Source: Spirochaetales bacterium (GTDB lineage: Bacteria; Spirochaetota; Spirochaetia; DSM-2461). Taken from it: a DNA stretch of 64,000 nt. The notes below the pieces were generated by a model. It was given only the letters and a program-made list of their open reading frames with translations. It did not search any database and was not told the origin of the DNA. The stretch covers positions 248,001 through 312,000 of the forward strand of contig JAQQAP010000037.1 of the NCBI GenBank assembly GCA_028533045.1, read 5' to 3'. How positions within the stretch are numbered: position 1 is the stretch's first letter; every line of letters begins with the position of its first letter. Below are positions 25,928-34,912 of the stretch, piece by piece. The position numbers were made by a program, and so were the translations under genes.

Positions 25928-28411
25928 CTAGTAAATATCAAGTTCAAAGGCGATGACCAGGTCAAGTCCCCAATCCTCGAAAGCGTTATAATCGGGTTCC
26001 GGATTCCAGTCAAAACTTCCGTCTTCCTCAAAGGTAAATTTCTTAACAAGGTATAAACCAATGGGAAAGGTCGGATTGGCAAAACGTACACCCGTACCCA
26101 AACTACAACGATAATCTTCAAGAGCCATTTCATTCAGATCATCGTCACTACTCCACATACCTACGACATCGAGGAACGCATCTACGGAGAGGATTCGCGG
26201 AATGACGGGAAATTTCAAAGCTAAAGTATTATCCCAAAGGGCTTTACCACCTGTTTCCGAGGCCCATCCCCTGGCAATAAACATACCGTCAATGTAAAAA
26301 CCGTCGTCATCCAAGTCTAAGTCATAATCGTCAACCCAGGGCTTTTCGAAAATATAGGAAAAGGCACTGTCCAGGCTCAATACACATTTGAAGTTGCTAT
26401 CCTCATCAAGGGGAATATCAAAGAGTGTATGGTAGAGTCCCATTTTACTTACCGTCTTAAAGTACTGTTTGGTAGATACATTGGTAATACCGGCCATAGT
26501 CAAGGCCTGGCTAAAAACATAACCCTTATTGGGATCGTAACTTATATCCCTGTCATCAATGACACCCTTTAAAGACAAAGTATCGTAGTATAACCAGGTA
26601 TAAAGGTTATCGGAAACGGAGGAGTTATAGGGAGTGTAGAGAGTGTCATCGTAAGAGACATACTCTATACCGCTTCTGATACTGGTGGAAGCGGTAAATT
26701 TCCCCAGGAAAGTGGGCCAGGTATAACCGGTACTGAATCCGGTGGAAATATAGTGGGAATTGTATTCCATCTTGTCGTCACTTGGGACGGTGTAAGAGTT
26801 AGCTTCATATTCTTCCCAAGTATCGTATGGATCGGGTATACCATTTCCATCGGTATCTTGAGAGGCCGTTTTGGAGGAGTCATGGGAATAGGTAATATCA
26901 AAGCCGCCGGACCAATTCAGTCCAAACATCCAGGGCTCGGTATAGTTAAGAGAAAGAGACTGGGTATCGAAGGAGAAAGTAGAAGAAACCCCTACGCTTT
27001 TTCCCGTTCCCATAACATTGGAATCACTCCATTGAATCTGACCGGAAATAGGGAAATCGGTACCACCGGAAAAGGTCATACCAAAAAGGATGTTGGCGGT
27101 TTGCCCTTCTTCTACATCAAAAACCAAGTCCATAAGAAGATCTGTCGAACCTTGATAGGTATTGGGTTCTACAGTAGAAAAATACTGGGTACTCATAAGA
27201 CTTTCCCAACCGTCAACGAGCCTGGATCGGTTAAAGACGTCCCCTACTTCCAGAGGGATCTCTCTTAAAATAACATAATCCTTGGTTTTCTCATTTCCCC
27301 GTATAGTGATGCTCTCAATATGAGCTCGGTCTCTCTCAACGATATTGATTTGAAAAGAAACGGAACCGTTTACTTCATCCCTTTTCATATCATAATTTAT
27401 GGAGTTATAAATATAACCATTTTCATAGTATTGTTCATTGATCTTTTGAAAACCGACTTCAAAAGCCAGCATATTGAGTGTACTGCCGGGCTTTAAAGAT
27501 TGAAAAGATTCCATCAGTTCATCCACAGAGTAAATAGTATTACCCTGAAAAGCAATGCTGTCGAAGGTATAAGCAGGCCCTTCATCAATGATAAGGGAAA
27601 TAATCATTTTATTGATACCGTCTTCTTCATCAAGAACAATATCCCGATTAACCTGAGTCACATCCATATCGATATAACCAAGGGACTTGTAGTAACTTTT
27701 TATAGTATTTACATCTTCCTGTAATTGGTTTTCTACGTAAATACCACCATTAAAGAGGGACTGCGGTTTTAGAGACATAAGCCCCAGAAGGGTTCGGTCC
27801 GTTATTTCCCCTTCGTTACCATCTATCAGAATCTCACTGATTTTTGTTTGTATCCCTTCATCAATCTTAAAGATGACCTGTGCCGTATTGGTTTCCTCAT
27901 CAACTTCGGAAAACATTTCGACCGAAGCATCGAGAAACCCCTTTTCCAGATACAAGGCGGCAATGGAATCCTTATCCAACCGCAGTGTGGAGTTGTTAAG
28001 AATATCACCTTTGGTGCTTAATACGGTATCACGAAGTTCGCTTTTTCTGATTCTGTCATTCCCTTTGTAAAGAATCTCAGAAATAGAAGGCTTTTCTTCT
28101 ACATTAAACATGATTACTGCTGTAGAATTATTGTCATCGCCGGGAATGATATTGGCTAAAATAAGATCAAAATATTCCAGAGCATAAAGTCTGGCCTGAA
28201 TTTCCCAGGATATGGTATCGGTAAATTCCATACCGATGAATTCTTTGGTTACCGAACGAAGTTCGTTTTCAGAAATCGATTCCAAACCGGAAAACCTTAT
28301 ATCTACAATCCTTTTATTCAGGTACCAGTCTCTGTCGCTTCCTTCATTGTTCTGAGCGAACAGGGGAAGAAAAAGGAATGCTAACAGAAGGGTAAGCCAG
28401 ATTTTTCTCAT
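25928..28411 (-). CDS. bamA: Outer membrane assembly factor BamA (Omp85)
   Basis: The core of the machine that inserts beta-barrel proteins into the outer membrane. The 827 aa contain a signal peptide (1-19), POTRA repeats spanning about residues 30-435 and a C-terminal 16-strand barrel. The loop-6 Omp85 motif appears as 'ARGWAS' (about 713-718) instead of the usual VRGF/Y. Two acidic, Ca-loop-like inserts are present in predicted surface loops ('DTDGNGIPDPYD' at 519-530 and 'DLDLDDDGFYID' near 698-708). The final residue is Tyr, not the usual Phe. AGGAG precedes the ATG. It is encoded between tamB and skp. Confidence 0.94.
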   Translation of the reverse strand: MRKIWLTLLLAFLFLPLFAQNNEGSDRDWYLNKRIVDIRFSGLESISENELRSVTKEFIGMEFTDTISWEIQARLYALEYFDLILANIIPGDDNNSTAVIMFNVEEKPSISEILYKGNDRIRKSELRDTVLSTKGDILNNSTLRLDKDSIAALYLEKGFLDASVEMFSEVDEETNTAQVIFKIDEGIQTKISEILIDGNEGEITDRTLLGLMSLKPQSLFNGGIYVENQLQEDVNTIKSYYKSLGYIDMDVTQVNRDIVLDEEDGINKMIISLIIDEGPAYTFDSIAFQGNTIYSVDELMESFQSLKPGSTLNMLAFEVGFQKINEQYYENGYIYNSINYDMKRDEVNGSVSFQINIVERDRAHIESITIRGNEKTKDYVILREIPLEVGDVFNRSRLVDGWESLMSTQYFSTVEPNTYQGSTDLLMDLVFDVEEGQTANILFGMTFSGGTDFPISGQIQWSDSNVMGTGKSVGVSSTFSFDTQSLSLNYTEPWMFGLNWSGGFDITYSHDSSKTASQDTDGNGIPDPYDTWEEYEANSYTVPSDDKMEYNSHYISTGFSTGYTWPTFLGKFTASTSIRSGIEYVSYDDTLYTPYNSSVSDNLYTWLYYDTLSLKGVIDDRDISYDPNKGYVFSQALTMAGITNVSTKQYFKTVSKMGLYHTLFDIPLDEDSNFKCVLSLDSAFSYIFEKPWVDDYDLDLDDDGFYIDGMFIARGWASETGGKALWDNTLALKFPVIPRILSVDAFLDVVGMWSSDDDLNEMALEDYRCSLGTGVRFANPTFPIGLYLVKKFTFEEDGSFDWNPEPDYNAFEDWGLDLVIAFELDIY

Positions 28412-28424
28412 TTTTTCTCCTACA

Positions 28425-31400
28425 CTATTTTAGCTTAAAATTTATTGATATACTTGAATCGCAGACAAAGCTCTCTGCAGAGCTGTGACTGGTGGTTTCA
28501 TCATCGGGCAAATATGTCCATCCGATATTAAAAAAGGGTGTTTCCATTTCCATTTTTATATTGAAATCCACGCCAAGCCCGTTTAAAGTTGACTGGCTCT
28601 CATCATAATCGACACCAACACCACCGGCAATGAAAAGGTCCCTGCCAAGGTACTTTCCAATGTTAAGAACTGTCCCGTCCAAATATCTCGCTACATTATA
28701 TTGAGAACTGTCGTTTGTATAAACCCCTTCTCCCGAATTCAGCTGATCTTCAAGGATATTTTTCACAAATCCTGTTTCAATCGTCACCATATCGACATTC
28801 AGAACATCTTTGAGACCTTCTTCAAAGGGAGCGGAAAAGGTATATTTATCTGCATAAGAGCCTAAGGCCACAGCAATTGATGAGTTATCACCATCCTGTA
28901 AGGGATCCAGAAATGCCAGGATCTCTCTTTCCGAATAGGAAGGAATAGAGCTGAACCGCGGGGAAAAATCGCTAAAGAGAGACCCTTCATAGCTTATGAA
29001 CAGGGTAACGTCCTCACCGCTGCTCATTAGACTTGTCTCTGCGGTTATATTCAAAAGAGGATCAAAGGACTCTTGTGTCTCATTAAAGGAAACAAGACCT
29101 TTGGAGAGATTAAAATCCCTGTTAAAATAGGCAATTTCACCGGTTCGGACATTTAAATCTCCGGTTAAGCTGAATTGCCAGGGAATGTTATCGAGCTGAA
29201 GCCTGAGTTTTTGTTCAAGATCCAAGTGGGCTTTTACAAAATAAAAGTCTTCATTGGGAACAACCATGGAAACATTCCGGCCCGTGATAAAGCTAAGATC
29301 GACTTTAAGATCCCACGGATCAATTCTTTCATTCTTCGGAATGGTGGGCTTTTTTTCCGTCTGAGGAGCAAGAGACATAACCAAAGTTTGAAGAACAATT
29401 TCTCCGGTAATAAATAGTTGTTCCCCCGAACCATAAAAAGAGACATCCCCTTCGGCCTCCCCATTCAAAGCCAAGCCCTGTATGGGGTAGATAATAGGAA
29501 CGGCTCCTCCATTTTTTCCACGTAAGGAAAAATCAAAGTCAAATTCCTCGGGAATCCAGTTTTTCAAAAGTACCTGTCCCTTCGCTCCAATGTCACCGGT
29601 TGTTCCTGCGCTCATCTCAAAGTATGGTATCCTCACATAGTTATCAGTTATATCAATAGCCGCACGGGTCGTACCAATTTCTTTGATACTGTAGGCCGTA
29701 TCCAGCTTTAAAGGATCCATCACAATAGTCCCGTTGATTTTGGGCTCTGCCGGAGTTCCTTCCAATGTTATCTCTCCGTTAAGATCGCCGTTTATAAATT
29801 CAACAATATTTTTCTTGCTGCCGTAATCTACTGGCATAAAAGGATTTACCTTACGTAAATCAAGAGAAATATTTGAGATGGTAACATCCATTTCCTCTTC
29901 CCGTATAACTCCTCTCAGGTCAAAATTCAGAGGAATAAGGCTTTGGGACGATAGGAGGATCTGACCGGTATCAAGATTATAATAGGAATTCCAAACCCGT
30001 CTGTCCATATTATACAAGGTTATGGTTTCCCTTTGTTTTTCCAATTTAAAACTAAGCGACGGGCTAACTGTTCGGTCCGCAAAAACTACCTCTTCGAGTT
30101 TCAAATCTCCGGTGAAGTTATTAAAATCGGAATGAAGAATATCAAATCCTTCACCTTGTAAATATAGTCCCGTGCGCCACTCTTTATTAGCCGTGACACC
30201 GCTCAATCCTAAACTCACGGCTAATTCTCCCTTCTTGTTATTTAAGGATACAATGCCGCTGTCGTAATCTATACTGCCATAATGCCCTTGAATACCGGAC
30301 AATAGAATCTTTTCATCTTCAATATTAGTAAAACAGGAAAACTGCCCCTTTTTCTCAAAATCGACAAAGAGATCGCCCTCTATTGAAGGATTTTGCGGGA
30401 TATTTTTAAAATCAAGATTAGCCGAAAGCAATCCTTCTTGCCCGACAGGTTTAAATCTTCCGGTTAAACCATTCTGTATTTCTCCATAGCCATTATAGGA
30501 ATTTTCCTCTTTAAAAAAGAGAAATTTGTATCTTTCATTTTTATTGGAGAGCATAGTGAGCCATCCGCTAAAATGGGAATTCCCCGCCATGGGAAGTACA
30601 AGTTTACCATTGCCATTAATGCTTGATATTTGATCTATCCAGTTAAGTTGATTAATTTGCAATATTCCCTGATCGAAGTTTCCACTTAATACTATTTTTG
30701 CCTTGTGGAAGAAAGGATTATCCTTCATTACGATTGTATTTTGAGAGAAATTGAGAGACGTCTTATCGGGAGAGACGATACCTGTTAAAGATAGATTTAA
30801 TTCAAGAGGTACCTCATTAAGCTGGAGAGGAAAATCATGGGATGAAAGAGAAAAATAGGTTATATCATCTGAGTAGGCGGACAATTTTCCTTCCAGTCCA
30901 TGATTCCCGGAGAGGATAACTTCTTTTAGTTCTTTATTCCATTCAAGCACACTATCGTAATAATTATTACCATGGGATAAACGTGTTCTTATTTGAAAAG
31001 AGTCCTTAAAATCCCCTCTCATGGAACCGTATAATGTGTCATTACCCCCCTCGAGAATAATATCGGATAAAAGGATTTTCTCTTTGCTTCCATAACCGTT
31101 GAACTTAAGTTTGTATTGTTCGCTTTCAAGAGTAAAATTATCCAGATCCAGTTCGACATCACTCTTGTCAAGAACCAGTGAGCCTTTGCTATTCACCAAG
31201 GGATCCCCGATGGATTGGGTGATCTTCTCCCGTTGATCCTTATAGCCGGCCCTATCAAGTAGTTCTGAAACGTGAAGATCATTCAATTCAAACCAGAATT
31301 TACTCTTAAAACCTTTGGCATAACTTCCATAGGAGTCAATATTTATACTATGGGCAAATAAACCGTTATAAACTAAATTAGCTAAATAACTCTCTTTATC

Positions 31401-32702
31401 CCAGTCGATATTAGCGGATAAGCTTAATTTTCCCCCTTCATGTTCTCCAATTTTCAGCTTATCCGATTCTATGAGAAAATCACCTTCTTCCAGTTTGAGA
31501 AGTATATCCGTATTTAGAACTTCACCGGAAGGCAACAGGTAATCATTAAGATTTATAACACCGTCACTTTTTTTCTCCGGTATATTTATTCGTCCTCCAT
31601 ATTGAAGCTCACCCTTCGGAGTCTGAAGAAGAAAACGCTCAGCCACAAGATTCCCCTCTTCACCACTAAACTTAAGGGATAGGGTACTTTCTCCGCCAAG
31701 GTTCTTTTCGATAAAGTCATTTACCCCTTTGGTAATCAGGTCGAAGGAGTAGGAAAAATTATTGGAATCTTGAAATTGTAAGGCAAAAGCCCCGTCAATA
31801 TTAATATCAAACCACTCTTTGTAGGCTTGCAATTCAGTTCCCGGTGAAAGTAATTGGGCAGGTACGAAATTTTCCGATTGATAATTAAGATTCCATACAT
31901 CATCTTTCATGGAAAGGAACAAATCGAGGGGAAACTTATCACTTATTTTACTAATTTGCAGAAGATCATCATTAAACCCCACTTGGAATTCCATTTGCTC
32001 AAATAAAAGATAGGGTGATTGAAAATCCTTAAATGAAAGAAAAAGATTCGTTGAAGATAAATCGGTAGAAATCTCTCCGCGGGCTTCGCTATAAAAACCA
32101 ATACCCCTATCAAGTGAGAAATAGCCTTTCTGGTTTAATGAAATAGTATCTTCTTCACTGGAAAGTTTTAGGAGATCTATGTCCCAGTCAATGACTTCTT
32201 CTCCTATGAGCAACTTTACTTTCACATCACGAATATCAATTATTCCTGAATCAAAGTACCTATTGAGAACCGGTTCTATGGTAGATATTAATTCCTCTAA
32301 ATCCAGAGGCTCAGAACTTTCTTTTTGTCCCGGAGGGATTTCAAGATAAAGTGTCCCTTTCTTGATAAGAATACGATTGAGATTGAACCTGCTTTGGCGA
32401 TTGCGGAGAAAGTTAAACCCGTAAAAGAAGGAGATTCTTTCACTGTGAAACGCAAAATCAACCCCCTCCTCCCGGTTATTATCAACGGAAAGATCGAGGA
32501 TTCTTAAGGAGTTTATAATCGTGGGTGAGGCGGAACGATACTTGACGCTTAGATTATATTCCTCCTCCAAATTGGAAATAAACCCTATCTTTGCTTTTTC
32601 CAGTTGATCAATGATGGATCTTCTTAGGGGAATATAAAAAGCAGCAAAAATAGCTATGAGTAGGATAAGTAGGGTAATCTGATAGATATGCTTTTTAATC
32701 AT
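28425..32702 (-). CDS. tamB: TamB-like AsmA-superfamily bridge protein (DUF490)
   Basis: A 1425-aa protein with an N-terminal membrane anchor (about 7-25) and a very long stretch of beta-strand repeats forming the expected hydrophobic groove across the periplasm. It ends with the DUF490 domain ('NLSKGLVSFNETQESFDP' region). TamB-family proteins are implicated in phospholipid transport to the outer membrane and in barrel assembly; in Borrelia, TamB was reported to work with BamA because TamA is absent. Here it directly precedes bamA and overlaps the tonB-like gene by four bases (ATGA), so all are probably made together. Confidence 0.9.
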   Translation of the reverse strand: MIKKHIYQITLLILLIAIFAAFYIPLRRSIIDQLEKAKIGFISNLEEEYNLSVKYRSASPTIINSLRILDLSVDNNREEGVDFAFHSERISFFYGFNFLRNRQSRFNLNRILIKKGTLYLEIPPGQKESSEPLDLEELISTIEPVLNRYFDSGIIDIRDVKVKLLIGEEVIDWDIDLLKLSSEEDTISLNQKGYFSLDRGIGFYSEARGEISTDLSSTNLFLSFKDFQSPYLLFEQMEFQVGFNDDLLQISKISDKFPLDLFLSMKDDVWNLNYQSENFVPAQLLSPGTELQAYKEWFDINIDGAFALQFQDSNNFSYSFDLITKGVNDFIEKNLGGESTLSLKFSGEEGNLVAERFLLQTPKGELQYGGRINIPEKKSDGVINLNDYLLPSGEVLNTDILLKLEEGDFLIESDKLKIGEHEGGKLSLSANIDWDKESYLANLVYNGLFAHSINIDSYGSYAKGFKSKFWFELNDLHVSELLDRAGYKDQREKITQSIGDPLVNSKGSLVLDKSDVELDLDNFTLESEQYKLKFNGYGSKEKILLSDIILEGGNDTLYGSMRGDFKDSFQIRTRLSHGNNYYDSVLEWNKELKEVILSGNHGLEGKLSAYSDDITYFSLSSHDFPLQLNEVPLELNLSLTGIVSPDKTSLNFSQNTIVMKDNPFFHKAKIVLSGNFDQGILQINQLNWIDQISSINGNGKLVLPMAGNSHFSGWLTMLSNKNERYKFLFFKEENSYNGYGEIQNGLTGRFKPVGQEGLLSANLDFKNIPQNPSIEGDLFVDFEKKGQFSCFTNIEDEKILLSGIQGHYGSIDYDSGIVSLNNKKGELAVSLGLSGVTANKEWRTGLYLQGEGFDILHSDFNNFTGDLKLEEVVFADRTVSPSLSFKLEKQRETITLYNMDRRVWNSYYNLDTGQILLSSQSLIPLNFDLRGVIREEEMDVTISNISLDLRKVNPFMPVDYGSKKNIVEFINGDLNGEITLEGTPAEPKINGTIVMDPLKLDTAYSIKEIGTTRAAIDITDNYVRIPYFEMSAGTTGDIGAKGQVLLKNWIPEEFDFDFSLRGKNGGAVPIIYPIQGLALNGEAEGDVSFYGSGEQLFITGEIVLQTLVMSLAPQTEKKPTIPKNERIDPWDLKVDLSFITGRNVSMVVPNEDFYFVKAHLDLEQKLRLQLDNIPWQFSLTGDLNVRTGEIAYFNRDFNLSKGLVSFNETQESFDPLLNITAETSLMSSGEDVTLFISYEGSLFSDFSPRFSSIPSYSEREILAFLDPLQDGDNSSIAVALGSYADKYTFSAPFEEGLKDVLNVDMVTIETGFVKNILEDQLNSGEGVYTNDSSQYNVARYLDGTVLNIGKYLGRDLFIAGGVGVDYDESQSTLNGLGVDFNIKMEMETPFFNIGWTYLPDDETTSHSSAESFVCDSSISINFKLK

Positions 32703-33490
32703 CTATCATCTCCCAAACTTTGAGAAAAATTGATGTGAATTACACCGCTCTCCCTGTCTCCGGGAGAAAAGAGTATTTGTGATAATAGATTCTCCAGAAT
32801 TTCATCATAGGTTTCACTTCCTGTACCGGGAGGAAGCATTTCTATATCCCTTACAAGACCTTCATTGGTAACGGAAAAGGCAATTTGACAGTCTTTGAGT
32901 GTACGTAAAACCGGATCGTTACGTTCAAAGACGATTTCCGGTGTATTAAGTATACTCCTGTTAACACTCTGATTAAGCCTTATCGTATAGAGAGAATCAC
33001 TACCTTCCCGGGGAGGCTCTTCTGAAAGAAGAAGATCATCCACAAGAAAATCTTCCTGAGGCAGATCAAAATCCGTAGGGATCTCATGAGAGCTGACTGA
33101 ATCATAGGAATAGGAGAAGTTATCCCCAAGGGCAAGGGAGTCCCGGGATTCTTCAACAACTTCAACGGGAGGAATCAATTCTTCAGATAATTCTGATTCG
33201 ACAGAGGGCTCTACGGGATCAGGCAAAGGTATAGCTTCTTCTACTACCTCTTCCCGGGGCTTTTCCTTAACCGGTTCAACCGGTTCTTGTACGGGAGGGG
33301 CAATCACTTCCGGCGCTTCTACGATCTGTTCAATGGGAGTGCTTTTTCTTACAACAGAGAGAGATACACTCCGCTTAGGCGGCAGGATTGAGATAGCCGG
33401 TTTCGCTCGGAGCAGTATAAAATAGAGGAAGATAAAGAAAAAAATATGGAGAAAAAAGGAAAGAATCAGGCTCTTTCTTTGCACAAACAC
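32699..33490 (-). CDS. TonB-like energy transducer
   Basis: A 263-aa protein with one N-terminal membrane helix (about 7-27), a Pro/Glu-rich spacer (about 50-105), a Ser/Asp-rich acidic stretch and a C-terminal domain of TonB type ('CQIAFSVTNEGLVRDIEM' followed by an 'ILFSP' helix end and a final beta strand 'GVIHINFS'). It would be driven by the ExbB-ExbD complex encoded immediately upstream and would pull on an outer-membrane or periplasmic partner. Unlike ordinary TonB it is encoded with tamB and bamA rather than with a TonB-dependent receptor. Confidence 0.78.
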   Translation of the reverse strand: MFVQRKSLILSFFLHIFFFIFLYFILLRAKPAISILPPKRSVSLSVVRKSTPIEQIVEAPEVIAPPVQEPVEPVKEKPREEVVEEAIPLPDPVEPSVESELSEELIPPVEVVEESRDSLALGDNFSYSYDSVSSHEIPTDFDLPQEDFLVDDLLLSEEPPREGSDSLYTIRLNQSVNRSILNTPEIVFERNDPVLRTLKDCQIAFSVTNEGLVRDIEMLPPGTGSETYDEILENLLSQILFSPGDRESGVIHINFSQSLGDDR

Positions 33491-33493
33491 GGC

Positions 33494-33916
33494 CTACTTG
33501 TTCTCCGTTAAAAGAGTTATATCGCTTATTCCGGATAAACTTATCCGATCCATAACTTCCACAAGAAAAGCATAGCTTACCGACTCATCTCCGGCAATGA
33601 TAATGCTTTCTATTTCCTCAATCTCAAGCCTTTTATTCAGGTAGGAAGTAATATCCTTAACCTGAACAATTTCCTCACCTATTTTGATAATTCCGTTTCC
33701 GGAAAGGCTTACCGTAAGAGTCTCAACTATGGTTGAAGCCGCAGCAGAACTCTCGGGAAGGTTTATCTCTATGGGTGAGAGCTTGTTAAAGCTCGTATTC
33801 ATAACAAAGAAAATGAGAAGGAGAAACATTATGTCTATTAAAGGAGTAATAAGAAGGGGGCTTCCTTCATTATCGCTCTCTTTAATTTTCTTCCATTCGT
33901 GCTTTCTTGCGGGCAT
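33494..33916 (-). CDS. exbD: ExbD/TolR family motor protein
   Basis: A 140-aa inner-membrane protein with a short basic N-terminus, one membrane helix containing the essential proton-binding Asp28 ('ITPLIDIMFLLLIFF') and a periplasmic domain. With ExbB it converts proton flow into mechanical work. Its 5' end overlaps the exbB 3' end by 35 bases, indicating tight coupling. TolR is the alternative identity; the TonB-like gene three bases downstream favours ExbD. Confidence 0.9.
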   Translation of the reverse strand: MPARKHEWKKIKESDNEGSPLLITPLIDIMFLLLIFFVMNTSFNKLSPIEINLPESSAAASTIVETLTVSLSGNGIIKIGEEIVQVKDITSYLNKRLEIEEIESIIIAGDESVSYAFLVEVMDRISLSGISDITLLTENK

Positions 33917-34517
33917 CTTCCCGTTTCTCCCTGTAAAGGTTCATAATACAATCAATGGTTAATTCCAACTGTTCTTCAAGAACATGTACCTGATTCTTCA
34001 ACAACAGGTGGAACAAATAGGCAGGCACGGCGATAATAAGACCTGCGGCCGTGGTTATGAGAGCCTGGGATATTCCCCCGGCCAGGATATAGGGATCGGA
34101 GCTTCCGGTCGTCTTCATATTATAAAAAACAAGTATCATACCCGCAACTGTTCCCAAGAGCCCCAAAAGGGTTGAAATATTGGCCAAGGCCGGTAAAAGG
34201 GACACTCTTCTGTTTATCTTTTCCACTTCCCTAAGGGCCAAGTCAAAAAGATAATCTTCCCTGTCGGGGGGACTGTTTTTTTGGAAGATCCTTAAGGAGC
34301 CGTTCAGAATATTTTCCTGTGATCTTGAACGGGTGGCTTCGGCGGCTTCCTTAACTCTCCCCCTTTCTACCAGGTGAAGAATTTGGTTAAAGTGATTCTC
34401 CTTAATGACCCTCTTCTTAAGGGAAAATAGCAATTCCAAAATAAGAGCAAGAAGGTATAAAGAAATCAGTAAAAGCGGGATGAGAAAGGTAAAACTGTCC
34501 CTTATCATTTCAATCAT
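33882..34517 (-). CDS. exbB: ExbB/TolQ (MotA-family) proton channel
   Basis: A 211-aa protein with three membrane segments (about 10-30, 103-125 and 140-168) and a cytoplasmic insert between the first and second, the layout of ExbB/TolQ. The motif 'LLGTVAGMILVFYNMKTTG' followed by 'GGISQALITTAAGLIIAVP' is diagnostic. Five copies are expected to surround an ExbD dimer. It starts in an ATGA overlap with the preceding small secreted-protein gene. Confidence 0.92.
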   Translation of the reverse strand: MIEMIRDSFTFLIPLLLISLYLLALILELLFSLKKRVIKENHFNQILHLVERGRVKEAAEATRSRSQENILNGSLRIFQKNSPPDREDYLFDLALREVEKINRRVSLLPALANISTLLGLLGTVAGMILVFYNMKTTGSSDPYILAGGISQALITTAAGLIIAVPAYLFHLLLKNQVHVLEEQLELTIDCIMNLYREKREDARKKARMEEN

Positions 34518-34813
34518 TGGAAAATGACTCCTTCCGGTGATGTTGGTGTCGGTTCATAAAAGCCGCATAAATCTTTTACAGCGGTACTTTCCTGTTGAGA
34601 ACTGTTATAGTGAATAAATTCAGTCTGAATCAGTCTTGATTCCTGATATTCCTCGATAAGTCGGTAATGTAGTTTTGAAAGGGGAAAATCCAGTTCGACT
34701 TCATCGGATCGGTCTATAAGGATTTTGGCCTGAAACTGGGTTTCTTCCAGAGAGTATAAAGACGTTAATACGCATAGAATAAGTAAAACAAATAGGATTA
34801 TAAGCCTTTTCAC
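34514..34813 (-). CDS. Small secreted protein of unknown function, first gene of the ExbBD-TonB-TamB-BamA operon
   Basis: A 99-aa product with a signal peptide (hydrophobic about 3-20, ending near 'LTSLYS') and an acidic, charged mature part of about 78 residues. A Cys in the hydrophobic core does not form a convincing lipobox. I recognise no family. It begins at GTG with no Shine-Dalgarno site and overlaps exbB by four bases. Position suggests a periplasmic accessory of the motor or of TamB/BamA; this is inference only. Confidence 0.65.
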   Translation of the reverse strand: MKRLIILFVLLILCVLTSLYSLEETQFQAKILIDRSDEVELDFPLSKLHYRLIEEYQESRLIQTEFIHYNSSQQESTAVKDLCGFYEPTPTSPEGVIFQ

Positions 34814-34821
34814 TATTTAAG

Positions 34822-34830
34822 ATTATATCA
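34822..34830 (-). promoter_or_regulatory. Extended -10 promoter of the envelope operon
   Basis: On the minus strand TGA-TATAAT (34830-34822) forms a consensus extended -10. Eight bases separate it from the GTG start at 34813, leaving essentially no leader. No good -35 is found at 17 bases, which extended -10 promoters can tolerate. Confidence 0.55.
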
Positions 34831-34899
34831 GACTCTTATCAAAAGCGAAAGGTGGGTTACAGTATTGTAATTAAGACTGAATTTTAACTAATTTCTTCC

Positions 34900-34905
34900 G
34901 ATAAT
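34900..34905 (+). promoter_or_regulatory. Putative -10 box of the gene at 34913
   Basis: GATAAT is followed by seven bases and the ATG at 34913; there is no Shine-Dalgarno site. A weak -35 (CTGAAT, 34877-34882) lies 17 bases upstream. It is divergent from the envelope-operon promoter about 70 bases away. Confidence 0.4.
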
Positions 34906-34912
34906 ATGAATA

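Noticed and set aside
26753-27268. Plus-strand frame of 171 codons opposite bamA
   Set aside because: Antisense to POTRA/barrel coding sequence, with no ribosome-binding site and a low-complexity translation.
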